Source of the DNA: Eutreptiella sp. 'Long Island Sound 2002'
Lineage: Eukaryota > Euglenozoa > Euglenophyceae > Eutreptiales > Eutreptiaceae
Assembly (NCBI GenBank): GCA_964036045.1
Contig: OZ038381.1
Span: 1,808,928-1,872,927 of the forward strand
Length of the DNA: 64,000 nucleotides
Reading direction: 5' to 3'
The notes below the pieces were generated by a model. That model was given only the letters and a program-made list of their open reading frames with translations, had not been told where the DNA came from and searched no databases. Made by a program: the position numbers and the translations under genes. Positions 10,099 to 23,100 of this stretch are shown in pieces. Every line of letters starts with the position of its first letter. Within the stretch, counting starts at the first letter, position 1.

Positions 10099-12650
10099 CA
10101 TGAGCGGGGAGGATGCGGGGAGGACCGGGGAGGATGCGGGGAGAACCGGGGAGGATACGGGGGGGACCGGGGAGGATGCGGGGAAGATCGGGGAGGACCG
10201 GGGAGGATGCGGGGAGGACCGGGGAGGATGCGGGGAGGATCGGGGAGGATGGGGGGACGACCGGGGAGGATGCGGGAGTGATCGGGGAGGATGCGGGGAG
10301 GATGCGGGGAGGATGCGAAGAGGATTCCGGGAGGATCGGGGAGGATGCGGGGAGGACCGGGGAGGATGCAGGGAGGACCAGGGAGGATGCGGGGAGGATC
10401 GGGGAGGATGCGGGGGGGATCGGGGAGGATGCGAGGAGGATCGGAGAGGATGCGGGGAGGACCGCAGAGGATGCGGGGAGGGCCGAGGAGGATGCGGGGA
10501 GGATCCGAGAGGATGCGGGGAGGATGCGGGGAGGATCGGAGAGGATGCGGGGAGGATCCAGCTGGATGCGGGGAGGACCGGGGAGGATGCGGGGAGGACC
10601 GGGGAGGACTGGGGAGGATGCGGAAAGGATCGGGGAGGATGCGGGGCGGATCGGGGGGGATGCGGGGAGGCGGGACGATGCGGGGAGGACCGGGGAGGAT
10701 GCGGGGAGGACCGGGGAGGATGCGGGGAGGATCGGGGAGGACCGGGGAGGATGCGGGGAGGACCGGGGAGGATGCGCGGAGGACCGGGGAGGATGCGGGG
10801 AGTGATCGGGGAGGATGCGGGGAGGATCGGTGAGGATGCGGGGAGGATCAGGGAAGACCGGGGAGGATGCAGGGAGGATCGGGGAGGATGCGGGGAGGAC
10901 CGGGGAGGATGCGGGGAGGATGCGGGAGGACCGAGAAGGATGCGAGGAGGATCGGGGAGGATGCGGGGAGGACCGGGGAGGATCGGGGAGGACCGGGGAG
11001 GATGCGGGGAGGACCGGGGAAGATGCGGGGAGGGCCGGGGAGGATGCGGGGAGGATCGGGGAGGATGCGGGGAGGATCGGGGAGGATGCGGGGAGGACCG
11101 GGGAGGATGCGGGGAGGACCGGGGAGGATGCGGGGAAGATCAGGGAGGATGCGGGGAGGTTCGGGGAGGATGCGGGGGGGACCGGGGAGGATGCGGGCAG
11201 AACCGGGGAGGATGCGCAGAGGATCGGGGAGGATGCGGGGAGGACCGTGGAGGATGCGGGGAGGACCGGGGAGAATGCGGGGAGGATCGGGGAGGACCGG
11301 GGAGGATGCGGGGAGGATGCGGGGAGGACCGGCGAGGATGCGGTGACGACCGGGGAGGATGCGGGGTGGACCGGGGAGGATGCAGGGAGGATCGGGGAGG
11401 ATGCGGGGAGGACCGGGGAGGATGCGGGGAGGATCGGGGAGGATGCGGGTGGATGCGAGGAGGATGCGGGGAGGATGCGGGGAGGATGCCGGGAGGATCG
11501 GGGAGGATGCCGGGAAGATGCGGGGAGGATACGGGGAGGATGCGGGCAGGATGCGAGGAGGATCGGGGAGCATGCAGGCATGAGCGGGGAGGATGCGGGG
11601 AGGACCGGAGAGGATGCGGGGAGAACCGGGGAGGATACGGGGGGGACCGGGGAGGATGCGGGGAAGATCGGGGAGGACCGGGGAGGATGCGGGGAGGACC
11701 GGGGAGGATGCGGGGAGGATCGGGGAGGATGGGGGGACGACCGGGGAGGATGCGGGAGTGATCGGGGAGGATGCGGGGAGGATGCGGGGAGGATGCGAAG
11801 AGGATTCCGGGAGGATCGGGGAGGATGCGGGGAGGACCGGGGAGGATGCAGGGAGGACCAGGGAGGATGCGGGGAGGATCGGGGAGGATGCGGGGGGGAT
11901 CGGGGAGGATGCGAGGAGGATCGGAGAGGATGCGGGGAGGACCGGGGAGGATGCGGGGAGGGCCGAGGAGGATGCGGGGAGGATCCGAGAGGATGCGGGG
12001 AGGATGCGGGGAGGATCGGAGAGGATGCGGGGAGGATCCAGCTGGATGCGGGGAGGACCGGGGAGGATGCGGGGAGGACCGGGGAGGACTGGGGAGGATG
12101 CGGAAAGGATCGGGGAGGATGCGGGGCGGATCGGGGAGGATGCGGGGAGGACCCGGGACGATGCGGGGAGGACCGGGGAGGATGCGGGGAGGACCGGGGA
12201 GGATGCGCGGAGGACCGGGGAGGATGCGGGGAGTGATCGGGGAGGATGCGGGGAGGATCGGTGAGGATGCGGGGAGGATCAGGGAAGACCGGGGAGGATG
12301 CAGGGAGGATCGGGGAGGATGCGGGGAGGACCGGGGAGGATCGGGGAGGACCGGGGAGGATGCGGGGAGGACCGGGGAACATGCGGGGAGGGCCGGGGAG
12401 GATGCGGGGAGGATCGGGGAGGATGCGGGGAGGATCGGGGAGGATGCGGGGAGGACCGGGGAGGATGCGGGGAGGACCGGGGAGGATGCGGGGAAGATCA
12501 GGGAGGATGCGGGGAGGTTCGGGGAGGATGCGGGGGGGACCGGGGAGGATGCGGGCAGGACCGGGGAGGATGCGCAGAGGATCGGGGAGGATGCGGGGAG
12601 GACCGTGGAGGATGCGGGGAGGACCGGGGAGGATGCGGGGAGGATCGGGG
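10099..12650 (+). repeat. Two higher-order copies spaced 1,480 bp
   Basis: The marker CATGAGCGGGG at 10,099 and 11,579 opens two copies that agree almost base for base for about 550 bp. Shared rarities include GATACGGGGGGGACC, GATGGGGGGACGACC, CGGGAGTGATCGG and GGATCCAGCTGG. Differences seen are single bases (for example GACCGG followed by G or A near 10,128/11,608) and a small disruption around 10,665-10,675. From there the first copy carries additional units before both resume with CAGGGAAGACC near 10,850 and 12,280. The end of the second copy is approximate. Confidence 0.85.
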
Positions 12651-15549
12651 AGGATGCGGGGAGGATCGGGGAGGATGCGGGGAGGACCGGGGAGGATGCG
12701 GAGAGAATCGGGGAGGATGCGGGGAGGATCGGGGAGGATGCGGGGAGGATCGGGGAGGATGCGGGGAGGCTCGGGGAGGATGCGGGGAGGATGCGGGGAG
12801 GATGCGGGGAGGATGCGGGGAGGATCGGGGAGGATGCGGGGAGGACGCCAGGAAGATGCGGGGAGGATGCGGGGAGGATGCGGGGAGGATGCGGGGAGCA
12901 TCGGGGAGGATGCATGGAGGATCGGGGAGGATGCGGGGAGGACCGCGGAGGATGCGGGGAGGATCGGGGAGGATGCGGGGAGGACCGGGGAGGATGCGGG
13001 GAGGATCGGAGAGGACCAGGGAGGATGCGGGGCGGATCGGGGAGGATGCGGGGAGGACCGGAGAGGATGCGGGGAGGATCGGGGAGGATGCTGGGAGGAT
13101 CGGGGAGGATGCGGGGAGGATGCGGGGAGGATGCGGGGAGGACCGCGGAGGATGCGGGGAGAACCGGGGAGGATGCGGGGAGGATCGGGGAGGATCCGGG
13201 GAGGATCAGGGAGGATGCGGGGAGGATCAGGGAGGATGCGGGGAGGAATGGGGAGGATACGGGGAGGACCGGTGATGATGCGGGGAGGACCGGGGAGGAT
13301 GCGGTGAGGACCGGGGAGGATGCGGGGAGGACCGGGGAGGATGCGGGGGGGATCGGGGAGGATGCGGGGAGGATCTGGGGGGATGCGGGGAGGATCGGTG
13401 AGGATGCGGGGAGGATCGGGGAGGATGCAGGGAGGATCTGGGAGGATGCGGTGAGGACCGGGGAGGATGCGGGGAGGACCGGGGAGGATGCGGGGAGGAT
13501 GCGGGGAGGATGCGGGGAGGCTCGGGGAGGATGCGGGGAGGATGCGGGGAGGATGCGGGGAGGATGCCGGGAGGATGCGGGGAGGATACGGTGAGGATGC
13601 GGGGAGGATGCGGGGAGGATCGGAGAGCATGCAGGGAGGATCCGGGAGGATGCGGGGAGGACCAGGGAGGATGCGGGGAGGACCGGGGAGGATGCGGGCA
13701 GGATCGGGGAGGATGCGGGGAAGATGCGAGGAGGAGGCGGGGAGGATACGGGGAGGATGCGGGGAGGATACGGGGAGAATGCCGGGAGGATCAGGGAGGA
13801 TGCGGAGAGGATGCGGGGAGGATGCGGGGAGGATACGGGGAGGATGCGGGGAGGATTGGGGAGGATGCGGGGAGGACCGCGGAGGATGCGGGGAGGACCG
13901 CGGAGGATGCGGGGAGGATCGGGGAGGATGCGGGGAGGACCGGGGAGGATGCGGGGAGGATCGGAGAGAATGCGGGGAGGACCGGGGAGGATGCGGGGAG
14001 GATCGGGGAGGACCGGGGAGGATGCGGGGAGGACCGGGGAGGATGCGAGGAGGACCGGGGAGGATGCGGGAAGGATCGTGGAGGATGCGGGGAGGACCGG
14101 GGAGGATGCGGGAAGGATCGGGGAGGATGCAGGGAGGACCGGGGAGGATGCGGGGAGGACCGGGGAGGATGCGAACAGGATCGGGGAGGATGAGGGGAAG
14201 ACCGGGGAGGATGCGGGGAGGATCCGAGAGGATGCCGGGAGGATGCGGGGAGGATCAGGGAGGATGCGGGGAGGATCCGGGTGCATGCGGGGAGGACCGG
14301 GGGGGATGCGGGCAGGACCGGAGAGGATGCCGGGAGGATCGGGGAGGATGCGGGGAGGACCGGGGAGGATGCGGGGAGGATGCGGGGAAGATGCGAGGAG
14401 GATGCAGGGAGGACCGAGGAGGATGCGGGGAGGATCGGGGGGGATCGGGATGGATGCGGGGAGGACCGGGGAAGATGCGGGGAGGATCGGGGAGGATGCG
14501 GGGAGGATAAGGGAGGATGCGGGGAGGATCGGGGAGGATGCGGGGAGGACCGGGGAGGATGTGGGGAGGACCGGGGAGGATGCGGGGAGGATCGGGGAGG
14601 ATGCGGGGAGGATCGGGGAGGATGCGGGGAGGATCTGGGAGGATGCGGGGAGGACCTGGGAGGATGCGGGGAGGATCAGGGAGGATGCGGGGAGGATCGG
14701 AGAGGAGGCGGGGAGGACCGGGGAGGATGCGGGGAGGACCGGGGAGGATGCGGGGAGGACCGGGGAGGATGCAGGGGTGGACCGGGGAGGATGCAGGGAG
14801 GATCGGGGAGGATGCGGGGAGGATCGCGGAGGACCGGGGAGGATGCGGGGAGGATCGGAGAGGATGCGGGGAGGATCAGGGAGGATGCGGCGAGGATCTG
14901 GGAGGATGCGGTGAGGACCGGGGAGGATGCGGGGAGGACCGGGGAGGATGCGGCGAGGACCGGGGAGGATGCGGGCAGGATCGGGGAGGATGCGGGGAGA
15001 ATCGGGGAGGATGCGGGGAGGATGCGAGGAGGATGCGGGGAGGATGCGGGGAGGATACCGGGAGGATCAGGGAGGATGCGGAGAGGATGCGGGGAGGATG
15101 CGGGGAGGATACGGGGAGGATGCGGGGAGGATCGGGGAGGATGCGGGGAGGACCAGGGAGGATGCGGGGAGAACCGGGGAGGATGCGGGAAGGACCGCAG
15201 AGGATGCGGAGAGGATCGGGGAGGATGCCAGGAGGACCGCGGAGGATGCGGGGAGGCTCGGGGAGAATGCGGGGAGGACCGGGCAGGATGCGGGCAGGAT
15301 CGAGGAGGACCGGGAAGAATGCGGGGAGGACCGGGGAGGATGCGGGGAGGACCGGGGAGGATGCGGGGAGGATAGAGGAGGATGCGGGGAGGACCGGGGA
15401 GGATGCAGGAAGGATCGGGGAGGATGCGGGGAGGACCGGGGAGGATGCGGGGAGGACCGGGGAGGATGCAGGCAGGATCGGGGAGGATGCGGGGAGGATC
15501 GGGGAGGATGCGGGGAGGATCCGAGAGGATGCGGGGAGGATGCGGGGAG

Positions 15550-18500
15550 GATCGGGGAGGATGCGGGGAGGATCCGGGTGGATGCGGGGAGGACCAGGGA
15601 GGATGCGGGGAGGACCGGGGAGGATGCGGGGAGGATCGGAGAGGATGCGGGGAGGAGCGGGGAGGATGCGGGGAGTACCGGCAAGGATGCGGGGAGGACC
15701 GGGGAGGATGCGGGGAGGATCGGAGAGGAGGCGGGGAGGATCGGGGAGGATGCGGGGAGGATCGGGGAGGATGCAGGGAGGATGCGGGGAGGATCGGGGA
15801 GGATGCGGGGAGGATCAAGGAGGATGCGGGGAGGACCGGGGAGGATGCGGGGAGGATCGGGGAGGATGCAGGGAGGATGCGGGGAGGATCGGGGAGGATG
15901 CGGGGAGGACCGGGGAGGATGCAGGGAGGATGCGGGGAGGACCGGGGAGGATGCGGGGAGGACCGGGGAGGATGCGGGGAGGATCGGGGAGGATGCAGGG
16001 AGGATCGGAGAGGAGGCGGGGAGGACCGGGGAGGATGCGGGGAGGATCAGGGAGGATGCAGGGAGGATGCGGGGAGGATCGGGGAGGATGCGGGGAGGAC
16101 CGGGGAGGATGCAGGGAGGATGCGGGGAGGACCGGGGAGGATGCGGGGAGGATCGGGGAGGATGCAGGGAGGATCGGAGAGGAGGCGGGGAGGATCGGAG
16201 AGGAGGCGGGGAGGACCGGGGAGGATGCGGGGAGGATCGGGGAGGATGCAGGGAGGATGCGGGGAGGATCGGGGAGGATGCGGGGAGGATCGGAGAGGAG
16301 GCGGGGAGGGCCGGGGAGGATGCGGGGAGGATCGGGGAGGATGCAGGGAGGATGCGGGGAGGATCGGGGAGGATGCGGGGAGGACCGGGGAGGATGCAGG
16401 GAGGATGCGGGGAGGATAGGGGAGGATGCGGGGAGGACCGGGGAGGATGCGGGGAGGACCGGGGAGGATGCGGGGAGGATCGGGGAGGATGCAGGGAGGA
16501 TCGGAGAGGAGGCGGGGAGGACCGGGGAGGATGCGGGGAGGATCGGGGAGGATGCGGGGAGGATCGGGGAGGATGCGGGGAGGATCTGGGAGGATGCGGG
16601 GAGAACCCGGGAGGATGCGGGGAGGACCGGGGAGGATGCGGGGAGGATGCGGGGAGGATGCCGGGAGGATCAGGGAGGATGCGGAGAGGACCGGGGAGGA
16701 TGCGAAGAGGACGTGGGAGGATGCGGGGAGGACCGGGGAGAATGCGGGGAGGATCGGGGAGGATGCGGGGAGGCTCGGGGAGGATGCGGGGAGGATGCGG
16801 GGAGGATGCGGGGAGGACCGGGGAGGATGCGGGGAGGATGCGGGGAGGATCGGAGAGCGTGCAGGGAGGATCCGGGAGGATGCGGGGAGGACCGGGGAGG
16901 ATGCGGCGAGGACCGGGGAGGATGCGGGCAGGATCGGGGAGGATGCGGGGAGAATCGGGGAGGATGCGGGGAGGATGCGAGGAGGATGCGGGGAGGATGC
17001 CGGGAGGATCAGGGAGGATGCGGAGAGGATGCGGGGAGGATGCGGGGAGGATACGGGAAGGATGCGGGGAGGATCGGGGAGGATACGGGGAGGACCAGGG
17101 AGGATGCGGGGAGAACCGGGGAGGATGCGGGAAGGACCGCGGAGGATGCGGAGAGGATCGGGGAGGATGCCAGGAGGACCGCGGAGGATGCGGGGAGGAT
17201 CGGGGAGAATGCGGGGAGGACCGGGCAGGATGCGGGCAGGATCGAGGAGGACCGGGAAGAATGCGGGGATGACCGGGGAGGATGCGGGGAGGACCGGGGA
17301 GGATGCGGGGAGGATCGAGGAGGATGCGGGGAGGACGGGGGAGGATGCAGGAAGGATCGGAGAGGATGCGGGGAGGACCGGGGAGGATGCGGGGAGGACC
17401 GGGGAGGATGCGGGCAAGATCAGGGAGGATGCGGGGAAGACCGGGGAGGATGCGGGGAGGATCCGAGAGGATGCGGGGAGGATCCGGGGAGGATCGGGGA
17501 GGATGCGGGGAGGATCCGGGTGGATGCGGGGAGGACCAGGGAGGATGCGGGGAGGACCGGGGAGGATGCGGGGAGGATCGGAGAGGATGCGGGGAGGAGC
17601 GGGGAGGATGCGGGGAGTACCGGGGAGGATGCGGGGAAGACCGGGGAGGATGCGGGGAGGACCGGGGAGGAGGCGGGGAGGACCGGGGAGGATGCGGGGA
17701 GGATCGGGGAGGATGCAGGGAGGATGCGGGGATGATCGGGGAGGATACGGGGAGGATGCGGGGAGGACGCGGGGAGGATCGGGGAGGATGCGGGGAGGAT
17801 CGGGGAGGATGCGGTGAGGACCGGGGAGGATGCGGGGAGGACCGGGGAGGATGCGGGGAGGATCGGAGAGGATGCGGGGAGGAGCGGGGAGGATGCGGGG
17901 AGTACCGGCAAGGATGCGGGGAGGACCGGGGAGGACCGGGGAGGATGCGGGGAGGATCGGAGAGGATGCGGGGAGGAGCGGGGAGGATGCGGGGAGTACC
18001 GGGGAGGATGCGGGGAAGACCGGGGAGGATGCGGGGAGGACCGGGGAGGAGGAGGGGAGGACCGGGGAGGATGCGGGGAGGATCGGGGAGGATGCAGGGA
18101 GGATGCGGGGAGGATCGGGGAGGATACGGGGAGGATGCGGGGAGGACGCGGGGAGGATCGGGGAGGATGCGGGGAGGATCCGGGTGGATGCGGGGAGGAC
18201 CAGGGAGGATGCGGGGAGGACCGGGGAGGATGCGGGGAGGATCGGAGAGGATGCGGGGAGGAGCGGGGAGGATGCGGGGAGTACCGGCAAGGATGCGGGG
18301 AGGACCGGGGAGGATGCGGGGAGGATCGGAGAGGAGGCGGGGAGGATCGGGGAGGATGCGGGGAAGATCGGCAAGGATGCAGGGAGGATGCGGGGAGGAT
18401 CGGGGAGGATGCGGGGAGGATCAAGGAGGATGCGGGGAGGACCGGGGAGGATGCGGGGAGGATCGGGGAGGATGCAGGGAGGATGCGGGGAGGATCGGGG

Positions 18501-19860
18501 AGGATGCGGGGAGGACCGGGGAGGATGCAGGGAGGATGCGGGGAGAACCGGGGAGGATGCGGGGAGGACCGGGGAGGATGCGGGGAGGATCGGGGAGGAT
18601 GCAGGGAGGATGCGGGGAGGACCGGGGAGGATGCGGGGAGGATGCAGGGAGGATGCGGGGAGGACCGGGGAGGATGCGGGGAGGACCGGGGAGGATGCGG
18701 GGAGGACCGGGGAGGATGCGGGGAGGATCGGGGAGGATGCAGGGAGGATCGGAGAGGAGGCGGGGAGGATCGGAGAGGAGGCGGGGAGGACCGGGGAGGA
18801 TGCGGGGAGGATCGGGGAGGATGCAGGGAGGATGCGGGGAGGATCGGGGAGGATGCGGGGAGGATCGGAGAGGAGGCGGGGAGGGCCGGGGAGGATGCGG
18901 GGAGGATCGGGGAGGATGCAGGGAGGATGCGGGGAGGATCGGGGAGGATGCGGGGAGGACCGGGGAGGATGCAGGGAGGATGCGGGGAGGACCGGGGAGG
19001 ATGCGGGGAGGACCGGGGAGGATGCGGGGAGGACCGGGGAGGATGCGGGGAGGATCGGGGAGGATGCAGGGAGGATCGGAGAGGAGGCAGGGGGGACCGG
19101 GGAGGATGCGGGGAGGATCGGGGAGGATGCGGGGAGGATCGGGAAGGATGCGGGGAGGATCTGGGAGGATGCGGGGAGAACCCGGGAGGATGCGGGGAGG
19201 ACCGGGGAGGATGCGGGGAGGATGCGGGGAGGATGCCGGGAGGATCAGGGAGGATGCGGAGAGGACCGGGGAGGATGCGAAGAGGACGTGGGAGGATGCG
19301 GGGAGGACCGGGGAGAATGCGGGGAGGATCGGGGAGGATGCGGGGAGGCTCGGGGAGGATGCGGGGAGGATGCGGGGAGGATGCGGGGAGGACCGGGGAG
19401 GATGCGGGGAGGATGCGGGGAGGATCGGAGAGCGTGCAGGGAGGATCCGGGAGGATGCGGGGAGGACCGGGGAGGATGCGGCGAGGACCGGGGAGGATGC
19501 GGGCAGGATCGGGGAGGATGCGGGGAGAATCGGGGAAGATGCGGGGAGGATGCGAGGAGGATGCGGGGAGGATGCGGGGAGGATGCCGGGAGGATCAGGG
19601 AGGATGCGGAGAGGATGCGGGGAGGATGCGGGGAGGATACGGGGAGGATGCGGGGAGGATCGGGGAGGATACGGGGAGGACCAGGGAGGATGCGGGGAGA
19701 ACCGGGGAGGATGCGGGAAGGACCGCGGAGGATGCGGAGAGGATCGGGGAGGATGCCAGGAGGACCGCGGAGGATGCGGGGAGGATCGGGGAGAATGCGG
19801 GGAGGACCGGGCAGGATGCGGCCAGGATCGAGGAGGACCGGGAAGAATGCGGGGATGACC
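15550..19860 (+). repeat. Higher-order block repeated at about 2.6 kb
   Basis: A block of about 1.7 kb occurs twice, near 15,550-17,270 and 18,160-19,857. Three anchors fix the spacing. GATCAAGG lies at 15,813 and 18,419 (2,606 bp). AGCGTGCAGG starts at 16,856 and 19,431 (2,575 bp). ATGCGGGGATGACC lies at 17,261 and 19,847 (2,586 bp). The 11-bp difference between the last two anchors equals one 11-mer, so the copies differ there by a single submonomer. A related end-segment (CGAGGAGGACCGGGAAGAATG) also lies at 15,301, 1,942 bp before its counterpart at 17,243. Outer limits are approximate. Confidence 0.75.
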
Positions 19861-20100
19861 GGGGAGGATGCGGGGAGGACCGGGGAGGATGCGGGGAGGA
19901 TCGAGGAGGATGCGGGGAGGACCGGGGAGGATGCAGGAAGGATCGGGGAGGATGCGGGGAGGACCGGGGAGGATGCGGGGAGGACCGGGGAGGATGCGGG
20001 CAAGATCAGGGAGGATGCGGGGAAGACCGGGGAGGATGCGGGGAGGATCCGAGAGGATGCGGGGAGGATCCGGGGAGGATCGGGGAGGATGCGGGGAGGA

Positions 20101-23100
20101 TCCGGGTGGATGCGGGGAGGACCAGGGAGGATGCGGAGGGACCGGGGAGGATGCGGGGGGGGTCGGAGAGGATGCGGGGAGGAGCGGGGAGGATGCGGGG
20201 AGTACCGGAGAGGATGCGGGGAAAACCGGGGAGGATGCGGGGAGGACCGGGGAGGAGGCGGGGAGGACCGGGGAGGATGCGGGGAGGATCGGGGAGGATG
20301 CAGGGAGGATGCGGGGAGGATCGGGGAGGATACGGGGAGGATGCGGGGAGGACGCGGGGAGGATCGGGGAGGATGCGGGGAGGATCGGGGAGGATGCGGT
20401 GAGGACCGGGGAGGATGCGGGGAGGACCGGGGAGGATGCGGGGAGGACCGGGGAGGATGCGGGGAGGATCGGGGAGGATGCGGGGAGGATCGGGGAGGAT
20501 GCAGGGAGGATCTGGGAGGATGCGGGGAGGACACGGGAGGATGCGGGGAGGACCGGGGAGGATGCGGGGAGGATGCGGGGAGGATGCCGGGAGGATCAGG
20601 GAGGATGCGGAGAGGACCGGGCAGGATGCGAAGAGGACGTGGGAGGATGCGGGGAGGACCGGAGAGAATGCGGGGAGGATCGGGGAAGATGCGGCGAGGC
20701 TCGGGGAGGATGCGGGGAGGATGCGGGGAGGATGCGGGGAGGATGAGGGGAGGATGCGGGGAGGATGCGAGGAGGATGCGGGGAGGATCAGGGGGGATGC
20801 GGGGAGGATGCGGGGAGGATGCGGGGAGGATACGGGGAGGATGCGGGGAGGATCGGGGAGGATGCGGAGAGGACCAGGGAGGATGCGGGGAGAACCGGGG
20901 AGGATGCGGGAAGGACCGCGGAGGATGCGAGGAGGATCGGGGAGGATGCCAGGAGGACCGCGGAGGATGCGGGGAGGATCGAAGAGAATGCGGGGAGGAT
21001 TGGAGAGCATGCAGGGATGATCAGGGAGGATGCGGGGAGGATGCGGGGAGGATGAGGGGAGGACCGGGGAGGATGCAGGAAGGATCGGAGAGGATGCGGG
21101 GAGGACCGGGGATGATGCGGGGAAGACCGGGGAGGATGCGGGGAGGATCCGGGAGGATGCGGGGAGGATGCGGGGAGGATCGGGGAGGATGCGGGAAGCA
21201 TCCGGGTGGATGCGGGGAGGACCAGGGAGGATGCGGGGAGCCCCGGGGAGGATGCGGGGAGGATCGGAGAGGATGCGGGGAGGACCGGGGAGGATGCGGG
21301 GAGGACCGGGGAGGATGCGGGGAGGATCGAGGAGGATGCGGGGAGGACCGGGGAGGATGCAGGAAGGATCGGGGAGGATGCGGGGAGGACCGGGGAGGAT
21401 GCGGGGAGGACCGGGGAGGATGCGGGCAAGATCAGGGAGGATGCGGGGAAGACCGGGGAGGATGCGGGGAGGATCCGAGAGGATGCGGGGAGGATCCGGG
21501 GAGGATCGGGGAGGATGCGGGGAGGATCCGGGTGGATGCGGGGAGGACCAGGGAGGATGCGGAGGGACCGGGGAGGATGCGGGGGGGATCGGAGAGGATG
21601 CGGGGAGGAGCGGGGAGGATGCGGGGAGTACCGGGGAGGATGCGGGGAGGACCGGGGAGGATGCGGTGAGGACCGGGGAGGATGCGGGGAGGACCGGGGA
21701 GGATGCGGGGAGGACCGGGGAGGATGCGGGGAGGATCGGGGAGGATGCGGGGAGGATCGGGGAGGATGCAGGGAGGATCTGGGAGGATGCGGGGAGGACA
21801 CGGGAGGATGCGGGGAGGACCGGGGAGGATGCGGGGAGGATGCGGGGAGGATGCCGGGAGGATCAGGGAGGATGCGGAGAGGACCGGGCAGGATGCGAAG
21901 AGGACGTGGGAGGATGCGGGGAGGACCGGAGAGAATGCGGGGAGGATCGGGGAAGATGCGGCGAGGCTCGGGGAGGATGCGGGGAGGATGCGGGGAGGAT
22001 GCGGGGAGGATGAGGGGAGGATGCGGGGAGGATGCGAGGAGGATGCGGGGAGGATCAGGGGGGATGCGGGGAGGATGCGGGGAGGATGCGGGGAGGATAC
22101 GGGGAGGATGCGGGGAGGATCGGGGAGGATGCGGAGAGGACCAGGGAGGATGCGGGGAGAACCGGGGAGGATGCGGGAAGGACCGCGGAGGATGCGAGGA
22201 GGATCGGGGAGGATGCCAGGAGGACCGCGGAGGATGCGGGGAGGATCGAAGAGAATGCGGGGAGGATTGGAGAGCATGCAGGGATGATCAGGGAGGATGC
22301 GGGGAGGATGCGGGGAGGATGAGGGGAGGACCGGGGAGGATGCAGGAAGGATCGGAGAGGATGCGGGGAGGACCGGGGATGATGCGGGGAAGACCGGGGA
22401 GGATGCGGGGAGGATCCGAGAGGATGCGGGGAGGATGCGGGGAGGATCGGGGAGGATGCGGGAAGCATCCGGGTGGATGCGGGGAGGACCAGGGAGGATG
22501 CGGGGAGCCCCGGGGAGGATGCGGGGAGGATCGGAGAGGATGCGGGGAGGACCGGGGAGGATGCGGGGAGGACCGGGGAGGATGCGGGGAGGATCGAGGA
22601 GGATGCGGGGAGGACCGGGGAGGATGCAGGAAGGATCGGGGAGGATGCGGGGAGGACCGGGGAGGATGCGGGGAGGACCGGGGAGGATGCAGGCAAGATC
22701 AGGGAGGATGCGGGGAAGACCGGGGAGGATGCGGGGAGGATCCGAGAGGATGCGGGGAGGATCCGGGGAGGATCGGGGAGGATGCGGGGAGGATCCGGGT
22801 GGATGCGGGGAGGACCAGGGAGGATGCGGAGGGACCGGGGAGGATGCGGGGGGGATCGGAGAGGATGCGGGGAGGAGCGGGGAGGATGCGGGGAGTACCG
22901 GGGAGGATGCGGGGAAGACCGGGGAGGATGCGGGGAGGACCGGGGAGGAGGCGGGGAGGACCGGGGAGGATGCGGGGAGGATCGGGGAGGATGCAGGGAG
23001 GATGCGGGGAGGATCGGGGAGGATACGGGGAGGATGCGGGGAGGACGCGGGGAGGATCGGGGAGGATGCGGGGAGGATCGGGGAGGATGCGGTGAGGACC

